Shown: positions 19,236 through 27,856 of the stretch, piece by piece
Position numbering within the stretch: the stretch's first letter is position 1
Layout: each line of letters starts with the position of its first letter
From: Rahnella bonaserana
GTDB taxonomy: Bacteria > Pseudomonadota > Gammaproteobacteria > Enterobacterales > Enterobacteriaceae
NCBI RefSeq assembly: GCF_019049675.1
Contig: NZ_JAFMOW010000068.1
Span: 434,001 to 498,000 of the forward strand
Length of the DNA stretch: 64,000 nucleotides
Direction: 5' to 3'
The notes under the pieces: generated by a model
Told to the model about the DNA's origin: nothing
Seen by the model: the letters and a program-made list of their open reading frames with translations, nothing else
Databases searched by the model: none
Translations under genes and position numbers: made by a program

Positions 19236-20309
19236 TTACTTTTTGTATTTTGCTTCCAGCGTCGCAAACCACGGCGCGCTGAAATCTTCAGATTTTCCCC
19301 AGCCTGGAATGATTTTACTCAGGCCGGTCACGTTGACGCCATCCGGCTGGCTAAGCAGCAGGGATTGAGGGATGGTTTGCGCCGGAAATTCGTAAGTGGC
19401 AGGCGTTTTCTCGCCGGCAATTTTCAGTGCCACGATACGCAGGTTCACGGCGCCGATCAGCTGAGTATCGACAGCGGCGGTCATCTGCCACGGGCTGCCT
19501 TTTTCGCGCATTAGCTGAAGATCCTGATTCGACACGTCAATGCTGTAGAGTTTGATTTCAGTACGGCCATTCTCTTTCAGGGCTTTATACGCACCCTGGC
19601 TGAACGCATCCCATGCACCCCAGATCGCATCAATCTGACCTTTCGGGTATTTCGCCAGTATCGCGCCGACTTTGTTTGCGGTATCGCCCTGAACGTCAGA
19701 AGACACCGCGCCGATAGACTCCAGCTGATGAATACCCGGATTCTCTTTCAGAATGGCTTCGTAAGTTTTCTGGCGACGTTCCATTGGCGGGAAACCGGCT
19801 ACCCACAATTTGACGATATTGGCTTTACCGTTGAAATCTTTCACCAGCTGACCCACAGAGGCTTTTGCCAGCGAAGCATCGTCCTGACGGGTGACCGTCA
19901 CGCCCGGAATATCTTCCGGTACTTCAGTATCAAAGGCAGAAACCGCAATACCTGCCGCGGCGATGCGTTTAACCAGCGCTTCGGAATAAGGTCCGCGCCC
20001 CTGAGAAAGGATGATGCCGTCGTATTTCTGACTGATGGCCTGATTGACGAAATCCTGGAATTTAGCGTCATCACCGTTGCTCAGGAAGGTATCGACTTTA
20101 AACCCAAGCGCACGGCCTTGTTTGATGGCACCGGCCAGAAACTGGGTGGTGTTGTCGTCAGAACCAAGATTGCGCACGATAGCGATGCGGACAGGGCCGT
20201 TGTGTTGGGCAATGGCCGCCGGAACGGGGGCGGGCGTTTCACCGGCAGCGAAGGCGGGTACAGCTGAAAACAGGCTCAATGCCAGCAAGGATGCGGATAT
20301 TTTTTTCAT
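19236..20309 (-). CDS. Orphan sugar ABC-type periplasmic binding protein
   Basis: The 357-residue protein has a signal peptide (MKKISASLLALSLFSAVPAFA, cut near residue 21) and a type I periplasmic-binding fold of the RbsB/TorT kind (IAIVRNLGSDDNTTQFLAGAIKQGRALGF, YDGIILSQG, SAFDTEVPEDIPGVTVTRQDD, IDAIWGAWDAFSQGAYKAL). It should bind a sugar or related small molecule in the periplasm. No ATPase or permease gene lies beside it. It is flanked by yicJ, transcribed in the same direction but 204 bases away, and by divergent yliI. It may serve an importer encoded elsewhere or feed a sensor kinase; the ligand is unknown. Confidence 0.8.
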   Translation of the reverse strand: MKKISASLLALSLFSAVPAFAAGETPAPVPAAIAQHNGPVRIAIVRNLGSDDNTTQFLAGAIKQGRALGFKVDTFLSNGDDAKFQDFVNQAISQKYDGIILSQGRGPYSEALVKRIAAAGIAVSAFDTEVPEDIPGVTVTRQDDASLAKASVGQLVKDFNGKANIVKLWVAGFPPMERRQKTYEAILKENPGIHQLESIGAVSSDVQGDTANKVGAILAKYPKGQIDAIWGAWDAFSQGAYKALKENGRTEIKLYSIDVSNQDLQLMREKGSPWQMTAAVDTQLIGAVNLRIVALKIAGEKTPATYEFPAQTIPQSLLLSQPDGVNVTGLSKIIPGWGKSEDFSAPWFATLEAKYKK

Positions 20310-20619
20310 TATACTGCTCTCATTATATTGCTCTGGTGACTAAAGAGGTCCGTCGGACGCGATTTTTTCTGGTGTCATTTTTAATTGAGGATGTACAGAA
20401 GTCTGTCTGTCCAGACGTCTATTCTGTCGGGGCAGTTTACCGGTATGTTACGAAAGAGGGAATGCTTTGTTGTTATTATATTTAGCCCCGTTGTTATTCC
20501 TGTTGGTTATAGTGGATGCGCAGCCTGTGAGCAAAAACAGGCACATGGCCTAAACTGAGTTTTTGTCTGTGATATTTACGTCGAACGTTCACCCCAATAC
20601 AGCCTCCGGGAGAAGCCTT
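20310..20619. other. Divergent intergenic stretch before yliI
   Basis: The 310 bases between the divergent sugar-binding protein gene and yliI contain no gene. They must hold both promoters. The yliI ribosome site GGGAG lies at the right end (20608-20612). I see no repeat or clear operator. Confidence 0.6.
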
Positions 20620-21771
20620 ATGTCCTTTTCTTTCCGCGACACATTATTGCCTGTTTTTATCCTTGCCCTGATGACCGGTCAGGCGGGTGCCGCACCGAAA
20701 TCCCCTGTGCCTCCACCCCCGACTGGCGCACAAGTGACGGAGCTGGCGAAAGGACTGGATCATCCCTGGTCGCTGGCCTTTTTACCCGATAATCAGGGCG
20801 CATTGATCACCGAACGCAGCGGGCAGTTGCGTCTGTGGAAACCGGAGGGTGAACTTTCGGCGCCGCTGAAAGGCGTGCCGCGCGTCTGGGTCAGCGGACA
20901 GGCAGGTTTGTGGGATGTGCGTTTATCGCCAGATTTTGCCAGCAATCGTCGGGTGTATCTGACGTTTGCGCAGCCGGGTGAAAAGGGCGAACCTCATGCG
21001 GCGCTCGGCTACGGTACATTGTCGGCGGATAATAAAGCGCTGAGCAATTTTAAAGTGATTTTCATTCAGCAACCGGCCCTGCAAAGCGGTATCAATCTTG
21101 GCGGTCGCATGGCGTTTGATGATAAGGGCAATATCTTTCTTTCCAGCGGCGATAACAATCAGCGCATCAACGCCCAGCATCTCAATCAGTTACAGGGCAA
21201 GATTTTGCGCCTGACGCCGGAAGGCGGCGTACCGCAGGATAATCCGTTTGTGCACGACAGGAATGCAAAGCCTGAAATCTGGACGTACGGCAACCGCAAT
21301 CCGCAGGGGCTGGCAATTAATCCGTGGAGCGGCGCGCTTTGGGAAACCGAGCACGGACCGCGCGGTGGCGATGAAGTTAATCTGCCGCAGGCGGGGAAAA
21401 ACTACGGCTGGCCTCTGGCAACGTTTGGGATTAACTATTCCGGTCAGCCAATCCCTGAAGCGAAAGGGTCGACGCTGGCGGGCGCGGAAGATCCGGTTTA
21501 CTACTGGGAGATTTCGCCTGCACTAAGCGGAATGGCGTTCTATAACGCGCAGAAATTCCCGCAGTGGAAAAACTCGCTTTTCGTCGGCGCGCTGGCAGGG
21601 GAATCCCTGATCCGACTGACGCTTGAGGGCGATAAAGTCTCCCATGAAGAACGGCTGCTCAGCGATCGTAAAGAGCGTATCCGCGAGGTGCAGGTCGGCA
21701 GCGACGGGTTTGTGTATGTGCTGACGGATGAGAGCGATGGCAAGTTACTGAAAATTGCACCGCAAAGCTGA
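20620..21771 (+). CDS. yliI: PQQ-type aldose sugar dehydrogenase YliI
   Basis: The 383-residue protein has a signal peptide (residues 1 to about 24, ending TGQAGAA) and the six-bladed propeller of soluble aldose sugar dehydrogenases (Asd/YliI; E. coli protein 371 residues). Visible blocks are LDHPWSLAFLPD, TERSGQLRL, GQAGLWDVRLSPDFA, GGRMAFDDKGNIFLSSGDNN, WTYGNRNPQGLAINP and ETEHGPRGGDEVN with likely PQQ/Ca contacts. E. coli needs externally supplied PQQ for the homologue, and no PQQ biosynthesis genes are visible here. The start at 20620 has GGGAG upstream; an in-frame codon 19 triplets earlier would disrupt the signal peptide. The neighbouring gstB-like gene and dacC match E. coli order. 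Confidence 0.93.
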   Translation: MSFSFRDTLLPVFILALMTGQAGAAPKSPVPPPPTGAQVTELAKGLDHPWSLAFLPDNQGALITERSGQLRLWKPEGELSAPLKGVPRVWVSGQAGLWDVRLSPDFASNRRVYLTFAQPGEKGEPHAALGYGTLSADNKALSNFKVIFIQQPALQSGINLGGRMAFDDKGNIFLSSGDNNQRINAQHLNQLQGKILRLTPEGGVPQDNPFVHDRNAKPEIWTYGNRNPQGLAINPWSGALWETEHGPRGGDEVNLPQAGKNYGWPLATFGINYSGQPIPEAKGSTLAGAEDPVYYWEISPALSGMAFYNAQKFPQWKNSLFVGALAGESLIRLTLEGDKVSHEERLLSDRKERIREVQVGSDGFVYVLTDESDGKLLKIAPQS

Positions 21772-21785
21772 GGTCATTTGATGAG

Positions 21786-21813
21786 AAAAGGCGGTCAGAA
21801 ATGACCGCCTTTT
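21786..21813. terminator. Bidirectional terminator between yliI and the gstB-like gene
   Basis: AAAAGGCGGTCA (21786-21797) and TGACCGCCTTTT (21802-21813) form a perfect 12-base stem with a GAAA loop and A/T-runs on both sides. It serves the convergent yliI and gstB-like genes. Confidence 0.92.
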
Positions 21814-21844
21814 GCATTGCAGGATTAACCGACGCGAAGACCGG

Positions 21845-22465
21845 TCAGCTCAGGGGCAGCATCACGCGTTTACAGAAGGCCGGACGCTGCTGAAGTTGCT
21901 GATACCAGCGTTCAAGATTCGGATGCGACTGACGTTCAATATCCAGGCGGAACCAGGTATCGGCGTAGCAGGCAACCGGAATATCCCCGATGCCGAATTG
22001 TTCACCGGAGAACCATTTTTGCTTCGCGAGCACGGCGTCGGCAATTGCCCAGTATTTCTCAAATGCCGCCATACCCGCCGCGACCACCGACATATCGCGT
22101 TCTGCTTCCGGCGTGCGCACCAGCGTCAGGAACACCTGACGAAACGGCACGGTCAGCGAGTTACTGCACCAGTCCAGCCATTTATCTGCCGCCGCGCGTT
22201 GTTGCAGATTGTCCGGCCAGAAGGTTTCTTTCCCAGACCGTTCTGCCAGATAGCGCAGAATAGCGTTGGATTCCCATAGCACGAAATCGTCGTCCTGCAG
22301 ACAAGGCACCAGCCCGTTCGGGTTAAGTGACAGATAAAGCGGTTCATTGTTTTTGCCATACACGCCGCCGGCATTGATGTGCTGAAAGGTCACATTCAGT
22401 TCATCGAGCAGCCACAGCACTTTTTTCACGTTGCTTGAATTTTCGCGGCCCCATAGGGTGAGCAT
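21845..22465 (-). CDS. gstB: Glutathione S-transferase (GstB-like)
   Basis: The 206-residue protein has the thioredoxin-like N-terminal GST domain (LTLWGRENSSNVKKVLWLLDEL, PNGLVPCL, LWESNAILRYLA) and the all-helical C-terminal domain (WFSGEQFGIGDIPVACYADTW). It is similar in length to E. coli GstB (208), which sits at the same place between yliI and dacC. GstB detoxifies small electrophiles with glutathione; the substrate of this protein is not known. The ATG at 22465 is preceded by AAGGAG and gives the canonical MLTLWGR start. It is convergent with yliI. Confidence 0.85.
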   Translation of the reverse strand: MLTLWGRENSSNVKKVLWLLDELNVTFQHINAGGVYGKNNEPLYLSLNPNGLVPCLQDDDFVLWESNAILRYLAERSGKETFWPDNLQQRAAADKWLDWCSNSLTVPFRQVFLTLVRTPEAERDMSVVAAGMAAFEKYWAIADAVLAKQKWFSGEQFGIGDIPVACYADTWFRLDIERQSHPNLERWYQQLQQRPAFCKRVMLPLS

Positions 22466-22611
22466 CCGGAACTCCTTGTTTTTAATACGGGAAAACAGAA
22501 GGCGTACATCTTTCTGGCTAAGACTATAGGCCACGGCCAGTGATTAAGCGAAGTGAAAAAAGTAACACTCAGCAACAGCAGGTTCTGTCGCTGAATGTCA
22601 TTGTGAGGAAA

Positions 22612-23895
22612 TCAGCGCTGAGTTTTTTGCGCTTTAAACAGTGACCAGACGCTGAGCAGGGCGACAACCATCAGATAATAACCCGGTGCCAGACTGCTGC
22701 CGGTGGCGGAGATCAGAAGCGTACAGATGAACGGTGCAAAACCACCGAAAACAGTCACCGCAACGTTGTAGCTGATCGCCATGCCGCTGGCGCGGGTGGT
22801 TATCGGGAACAAATCTGCCATCATCGAAGGCACGGTAGAGAAATATACCGATTTCAGCAGTGCCAGCCAGCTAATCAGCAGCAGCAATGACATCGCCGAC
22901 GTGTATTGCAGCATCAACCAGAACGCCGGATAAATGGTCAGCAGCAACAGAATCAATGAGCCCCACATCAGCGGCAGGCGGCCAATTTTCTCCGCCCACA
23001 GACCCATAAACGGCGTGACGACGGTCAGGATAATTCCGGCTGCCAGCGTGGCACTGAATCCGGCAGAAGCAGGCAGATGCAGCGTTTTGGTCGCGTACGT
23101 CGGAACATAGTTCAGCATGTAGTTAATGGCGGTAGACACGACCATCAGACCGATGGCTGTAAAGAACAACCCCTTCTGTGAACGCACAATTTCTTTCAGC
23201 GGAGAGGCGGTCTTTTCAGCTTTACTGAAGCTTTCGGATTCTTTGATATGGCGGCGGATATACAACCCGACCGGACCGATCAGCAGGCCGAAAATAAACG
23301 GGATCCGCCATCCCCAGTCCTGTAACTGCGTTTCGCTCAGAACGGCGGATAATCCCAGCCCGAAAGCCGAGGCCAGCAGCGTGCTGGCACCCTGCGTAGC
23401 GAACTGCCAGCTGGCGATAAACGCTTTACGCTCCGGGAAATGTTCCACCAGAAACGCCGTCGAACTGCCGAATTCCCCGCCTGCGGAAAACCCCTGAATC
23501 AGCCTGGCGGCCAGTATCAGCAGCGGTGCCGCCATGCCGATAGTGGTGTAAGACGGCGTGATGACGATAATCAGGCCGCCGGCCATCATCAGGCTGATGG
23601 ACATCAGCAACGAGGCTTTGCGACCGTGTTTATCGGCGTAAGCGCCCAGAACAATGGCGCCAAGCGGGCGGATCAAAAATGACACGCCAAAGCTGCCAAA
23701 TGCCAGCAACAGGGAGACGGTCGGGTCGGACGTCGGGAAATACGCATGGGCGATATAACTGGCGAAAAAGCCGTAAATCGCGATATCAAACCATTCCAGT
23801 GCGTTGCCGATACAGGTCGCGAACAGGGTTTTCATCAGGCTGGGCTTTTCTGCCGCCGTGCCTGCGTGTTGAGATGCGGCGCTTAACTGGCTCAT
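22612..23895 (-). CDS. MHS-family metabolite:proton symporter
   Basis: The 427-residue protein has about 12 membrane segments and the motifs of the metabolite:H+ symporter group of the MFS: GNALEWFDIAIYGFFASYIA (residues 30-49), GSFGVSFLIRPLGAIVLGAYADKHGRK (about 67-93), ARLIQGFSAGGEFGSSTAFLVEH and WGWRIPFIFGLLIGPVGLYIRR. Relatives include citrate, ketoglutarate and betaine transporters. Its start overlaps the end of the M20 peptidase gene by four bases (ATGA), and GGAGGT lies just upstream. It probably imports the peptidase's substrate or an amino-acid derivative (inferred from linkage). Confidence 0.88.
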   Translation of the reverse strand: MSQLSAASQHAGTAAEKPSLMKTLFATCIGNALEWFDIAIYGFFASYIAHAYFPTSDPTVSLLLAFGSFGVSFLIRPLGAIVLGAYADKHGRKASLLMSISLMMAGGLIIVITPSYTTIGMAAPLLILAARLIQGFSAGGEFGSSTAFLVEHFPERKAFIASWQFATQGASTLLASAFGLGLSAVLSETQLQDWGWRIPFIFGLLIGPVGLYIRRHIKESESFSKAEKTASPLKEIVRSQKGLFFTAIGLMVVSTAINYMLNYVPTYATKTLHLPASAGFSATLAAGIILTVVTPFMGLWAEKIGRLPLMWGSLILLLLTIYPAFWLMLQYTSAMSLLLLISWLALLKSVYFSTVPSMMADLFPITTRASGMAISYNVAVTVFGGFAPFICTLLISATGSSLAPGYYLMVVALLSVWSLFKAQKTQR

Positions 23896-25313
23896 TGGGC
23901 ACCTCCGGCGTGGGCAAGATGCTGTTCCAGCAAGCGGGTACCGCTTTCACCGAGATCCCACAAAAGATGAGTCATGATGGCCAGACCCTCGCGGGCCACG
24001 GAAATCAGCATATGTTCGTTGACGCCATGCTGGCCGCAAGCCGGATAAGAGTGCGGAACCCACAGCGTCGGCAAACCGAGAATGTCGGCAAAGACATCAT
24101 TAGGCAGCGATCCCCCCAGATTGGGCAGCAGTGCCGGTTTTTTACCGGTTGTCTGCTGCATGATATCCAGCGCCCAGCCGACCAGCGGATCGGTCGGATC
24201 AAAACGGGTGGCCGGTGAACCGCGTACAAACTCCACACCGACCTGCGGGAAACCGTGAGCATCCAGATGTGCGCGCACGTGTTCCGCCAGGTTCTGCCAG
24301 TCGGTACCGACCACAAACCGCAGCTGACAGACCGCCGTGGCGTGGCCGGGAATAGCGTTCATCGGGCGCTGCGGATTGCCGGTCAGGAACGACAGCACTT
24401 CCAGCGTATTCCACGCGTATAAACGCTCCGCTGGCGTCAGGCCCGCTTCGCCCCAGTTCGGATCGATTTGCGGATCGCTGGCACTACCCCCCACATCCAC
24501 ATCACTGAGAATTTCACGAATAGCCTCGCTGACCGCAGGCGGTTTCAGTGCCGTAACCTGTAACTGACCGTGCTGATTGACCAGCGACGCCAGCGCATTC
24601 GCCAGCTGCGTACCCGGATTGGTCAGTAAACCGCCCCAGTTGCCGGAATGATAAGCGTTGTCGCGTGCGTTAATCGTCAGACGGAAATTCACCGCGCCCC
24701 GTGAGCCGAGAAATAATGTCGGGCGTTCTGCGCTCAGACGCGGACCGTCCGAAGCCAGAAAGATATCGGCGCTCAGTTCTTCATGATAATCACGGCAAAG
24801 TTCAGCCAGCCCCGGAGAGCTGATTTCTTCGCCCATTTCAAACAGCAGTTTGCAGTTAAACCCCAGGTAACCGCCGCGTACTTTGAAAATCTGCTCCAGC
24901 GCGGCAATATTGATGCTGTGCTGGCCTTTGTTGTCGGCGCTGCCGCGTCCGTACCAGCGGTCACCTTCTTCTTTAAGCTCCCATGGCGATAAATCCTGAC
25001 GCCAGTTTTCATCGTCACCAAACACCACATCCCCGTGACCGTAACTCAGTAAGGTAGGCAGTTCGGGGTCTTCAATGCGCGTGGCAATCAGAAAAGGACG
25101 GCTGGCGGCATGAGGGTTTTCCACGCTGAGCAGGCTGAAACCCATCGCGGAAAGTGCCGGTTTGATCTCTTCATCGAGATAGCGCGCCAGTTCTGCGTCG
25201 CGCTGATTACTCTGGCTTTCAGTCGCAATAGCGACCCTGCGTGCCAGCGTTCGTTTATATTCACCCTGATCGAACCAGGCTAACGCCTGTTCAACGATAT
25301 TTTCCGCTGTCAT
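23892..25313 (-). CDS. M20-family metallopeptidase
   Basis: The 473-residue protein is an M20 zinc peptidase of the dipeptidase/acetylornithine deacetylase group. Metal ligands are recognisable in SYGHGDVV (His, about residue 93), GSADNKGQH (bridging Asp), LLFEMGEEISSPG (catalytic and metal-binding Glu pair) and LASDGPR (Asp). A dimerisation insert follows. No signal peptide is seen, so it acts in the cytoplasm. It heads an operon with the MHS symporter and is divergent from a LysR regulator. Substrates could be dipeptides or N-acylated amino acids; sequence alone does not decide. Confidence 0.88.
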   Translation of the reverse strand: MTAENIVEQALAWFDQGEYKRTLARRVAIATESQSNQRDAELARYLDEEIKPALSAMGFSLLSVENPHAASRPFLIATRIEDPELPTLLSYGHGDVVFGDDENWRQDLSPWELKEEGDRWYGRGSADNKGQHSINIAALEQIFKVRGGYLGFNCKLLFEMGEEISSPGLAELCRDYHEELSADIFLASDGPRLSAERPTLFLGSRGAVNFRLTINARDNAYHSGNWGGLLTNPGTQLANALASLVNQHGQLQVTALKPPAVSEAIREILSDVDVGGSASDPQIDPNWGEAGLTPAERLYAWNTLEVLSFLTGNPQRPMNAIPGHATAVCQLRFVVGTDWQNLAEHVRAHLDAHGFPQVGVEFVRGSPATRFDPTDPLVGWALDIMQQTTGKKPALLPNLGGSLPNDVFADILGLPTLWVPHSYPACGQHGVNEHMLISVAREGLAIMTHLLWDLGESGTRLLEQHLAHAGGAQ

Positions 25314-25389
25314 ATGAAACCTGCTTGTAATTGTTTTGAGGATTTATTGTTGGTTTTTTTAGCAGTTTCACTCTAAGCGCTGTGCAAGC

Positions 25390-25426
25390 GTTGCCACAAT
25401 AATAATAATTGCAACTTAGCGTTGCT
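25390..25426 (+). promoter_or_regulatory. Candidate LysR operator (GTTGC/GCAAC repeats)
   Basis: Between the divergent peptidase and LysR genes, GTTGC (25390-25394), GCAAC (25411-25415) and GTTGC (25421-25425) form two interlocked inverted repeats, the second being GCAAC-TTAGC-GTTGC. Repeated dyads in a divergent gap are typical of LysR control. Confidence 0.55.
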
Positions 25427-25469
25427 TTTATTGTAATGCTCATCTGCACAGTTATGAGGCAATAAGGTC

Positions 25470-26393
25470 ATGCAAAGTTCAGAGATCCGCTATTTTCTGG
25501 CGGTTGCGAATACGGGGTCACTGAGCGGGGCGAGTAAGCAATTATTCGTCGCCGTTTCTGCCATCAGCCGTCAGATCCAGCGTCTCGAAGCGCGCATCGG
25601 CGCACCGCTGTTTGAACGCCATGCGCGCGGAATGGTACTTAATGACGCCGGGCAGATACTGGAAAACCACGTGCGTAAAAGCATGATGGATATGGAACAT
25701 GCGATAGCGGAAATTCAGGGGCTGAATGCGGTACGTCGCACGGTGATCCGCATGGCCTGCACCGACGGTCTGGCGTTTGACCTGTTGCCGCAGTTGTTTT
25801 CACAGTTCAGGCACGATCACCCCGGCGTGATGTTTTATCTCAATGTCGGCACGGCGGTGGAAGTGTCAGAAATGATCCATAACGGCGAAGTGGATTTCGC
25901 CCTGCAGTTCAGCCTGGTGGCCGAGCGGGGCGTGGATATCATGGCTTCTTTCCCGGCGCCGGTGCGGATGGTTATGCGACCGGACCATCCGCTGGCTGAA
26001 AGCCATGTGCAGCTGACGGATTTGCATCCCTATCCGCTGGCGATGACCGAGCAGGGAAGCACCATCCGTCAGCTGTTTGATTTGTCATGCAGGATGAGCG
26101 GAGTTTTTCTCGAACCGGCGGTGAGCTGTAACCGTTTCTCTGTGTTATACGATTTTATGGTGCATACCCCCGGCGCGATTGCGGCATGCAGCCATTTTTC
26201 AATTATGTACAAAGCGCGCCGCGACAATCTGCGGGTCAAACCGGTCAACATTGAACAGCTGAATCAGCGAACGTTACAGTTGCAATCACCAGCGGGAAAA
26301 CGGCGTTCCGCTGCACTGACACAATTCATCGAGTTTGTCCGTGATGAAATAGCGCGTGAAAGCGAGGCATTTATTCGTGATTTTGGTTTATAG
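25470..26393 (+). CDS. LysR-family regulator of the peptidase-symporter pair
   Basis: The 307-residue protein has the LysR helix-turn-helix at residues 1-60 (EIRYFLAVANTGSLSGASKQLFVAVSAISRQIQRLEARIGAPLFERHARGM) followed by a LysR substrate-binding domain from about residue 90. It lies divergent from the M20 peptidase and MHS symporter operon across a 156-base gap holding GTTGC/GCAAC dyads. It is therefore the likely local regulator, responding to a compound handled by that operon. The ligand is unknown. Confidence 0.9.
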   Translation: MQSSEIRYFLAVANTGSLSGASKQLFVAVSAISRQIQRLEARIGAPLFERHARGMVLNDAGQILENHVRKSMMDMEHAIAEIQGLNAVRRTVIRMACTDGLAFDLLPQLFSQFRHDHPGVMFYLNVGTAVEVSEMIHNGEVDFALQFSLVAERGVDIMASFPAPVRMVMRPDHPLAESHVQLTDLHPYPLAMTEQGSTIRQLFDLSCRMSGVFLEPAVSCNRFSVLYDFMVHTPGAIAACSHFSIMYKARRDNLRVKPVNIEQLNQRTLQLQSPAGKRRSAALTQFIEFVRDEIARESEAFIRDFGL

Positions 26394-26409
26394 CGGAAAA
26401 CCTCTTTCC

Positions 26410-27102
26410 TCAGCAGGCGGCCTGTTGCAGATGCGGATAACGCGACCAGTGCTGAGAATGCCAGCCCTGTGCGGCCGCGATATTTTGCAGCGCTTCGCTG
26501 GCGTTGATGACCGTTGATACGTCGGCGAATTCCAGCAAAGGCTGATCGTATAACGTGTGGCAGTAGGCAAATATTTGCTGGTAAGCAGGGGACCTGCGGG
26601 TTTCCAGCCAGAGTTTCAGACGGTCGACGCGACCCTGATGAAACGTCAGTTTGCCTTCCACTGCACCACTGAAACGCTGGTTGCTGACGCCGGCCTGCAG
26701 CCCGATACCTGCATGTGCGCCGAGACGCCTGGCCACCGGCTTCACCAGATGTTCGCCAGAAGCCGAAATAATCAGGATTTCATCCCCCCGAGTCCGGTGC
26801 CACTCCAGCTTTTCACGTGCCTGAGGATAAACACGTGGCAGGATATCGCGGTGAATAAACCGCTGAACCCAGTTCGCCACGGTCGGGCAGCTCAGGCCAC
26901 TCATCGGTACAAAGGCACGGGTAAGGTAATCACTGTAATGCGCGATGTTGTGCGGGGAAAACTGCGCAGGCAGGGCATGCAGACGGTAATGAGTGAGTTC
27001 ATCCGAAGAGGCATAACCCTGAGAAATCAGCCAGTGCAGCCACAGGTTGTGGCTGTCATCGCAAATCAGGGTATGGTCGAGCTCAAAAATTGCGAGATCC
27101 AT
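26410..27102 (-). CDS. HAD-IB-like protein lacking the catalytic aspartate
   Basis: The 230-residue protein has the overall layout of HAD subfamily IB phosphatases (SerB/PSP-like group). Motif I should read DxDxT but here is ELDHT (residues 7-11), so the nucleophilic Asp is Glu. Motif II is present in IISASGEHLVKPVARRLGA, a lysine is present in GKLTF, and motif IV reads YCHTLYDQPLLEFAD where YxDSxxDxPLL is usual, so one acidic residue is also lost. It is therefore probably not an ordinary phosphatase. The start has GAGGGAA eight bases upstream. It is convergent with the LysR gene, 16 bases away. Confidence 0.8.
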   Translation of the reverse strand: MDLAIFELDHTLICDDSHNLWLHWLISQGYASSDELTHYRLHALPAQFSPHNIAHYSDYLTRAFVPMSGLSCPTVANWVQRFIHRDILPRVYPQAREKLEWHRTRGDEILIISASGEHLVKPVARRLGAHAGIGLQAGVSNQRFSGAVEGKLTFHQGRVDRLKLWLETRRSPAYQQIFAYCHTLYDQPLLEFADVSTVINASEALQNIAAAQGWHSQHWSRYPHLQQAAC

Positions 27103-27202
27103 GGTACAGATTCCCTCATCTGACAGTCTTCATTCAGCGTAGCGCAATTTTTGGGGTTGAGTTTTTTGTGACCGAATTGCCACGTAAACTTAATAAAGCG
27201 TT

Positions 27203-27547
27203 TTATCCAGCGTGAAAACGGCTCCACAGGCTAATCAGTGCCCAGGCGGCCAGCGACCAGCAGGCGACGGCGGCAATCAGAGCGTAAGGTAATTTCATCG
27301 AAGCAATGAAAAAATATAAAGAAAGCAGATACACCATGTAGGGGATGACGGCCCACAGACCAAAAATGATGGTCGTACGCAGTGCCTCGATATTGCGTTC
27401 AGTGCCGACAATATAATGGGCAATCAGGGCGAAGGTGGGAAACAATGGCACCAGACCGGCAATGTAATAGTTACGTGTTTTCGAGAGTATTCCGATCAGG
27501 ATCACGACCAGCGCGCCGATCAGCGCTTTAAAAATCAAACCTGCCAT
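27203..27547 (-). CDS. GlpM-family inner-membrane protein
   Basis: The 114-residue hydrophobic protein has four predicted membrane helices and resembles GlpM, a small membrane protein first linked to alginate production in Pseudomonas. Recognisable stretches are KALIGALVVILIGILSKTRNYYIAGLVPLFPTFALIAHYIVG and TIIFGLWAVIPYMVYL. The start at 27547 is preferred because AGGGG lies just upstream; an in-frame ATG five codons earlier is possible. The biochemical role is unknown. Confidence 0.75.
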   Translation of the reverse strand: MAGLIFKALIGALVVILIGILSKTRNYYIAGLVPLFPTFALIAHYIVGTERNIEALRTTIIFGLWAVIPYMVYLLSLYFFIASMKLPYALIAAVACWSLAAWALISLWSRFHAG

Positions 27548-27856
27548 TTCTGCCCCTGCCATCAGTTCAAAACGTTGACGTCCCGTTGTGAATAAACCGT
27601 TTATTGTTATAGATATTTTATATGCATTGCTATGCCAAACTGCCGCACATGCGTGAAATGGTCAAGCACTGACTGCTGTTTTTATCGCCAGTTGAATCTG
27701 CGCAACCAGCGGAAAACTCTACTATTCTTAAGATCTTTACACTATTTAGGTTTATTCCCGACCCGGAAAGCAGTAGGTTTTACACCTGACAGAGTTGCAC
27801 AATCTGATTGAAAGATAAGATAAATTTCAGTTACCCGGACAAAAGCGCTGATACCT
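27548..27856. promoter_or_regulatory. Divergent gap before dacC
   Basis: A stretch of 309 bases without a gene separates the divergent GlpM-like gene and dacC, so it should carry the dacC promoter. It has A/T-rich tracts around 27590-27640 and 27720-27760. I see no defined operator. Confidence 0.55.
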
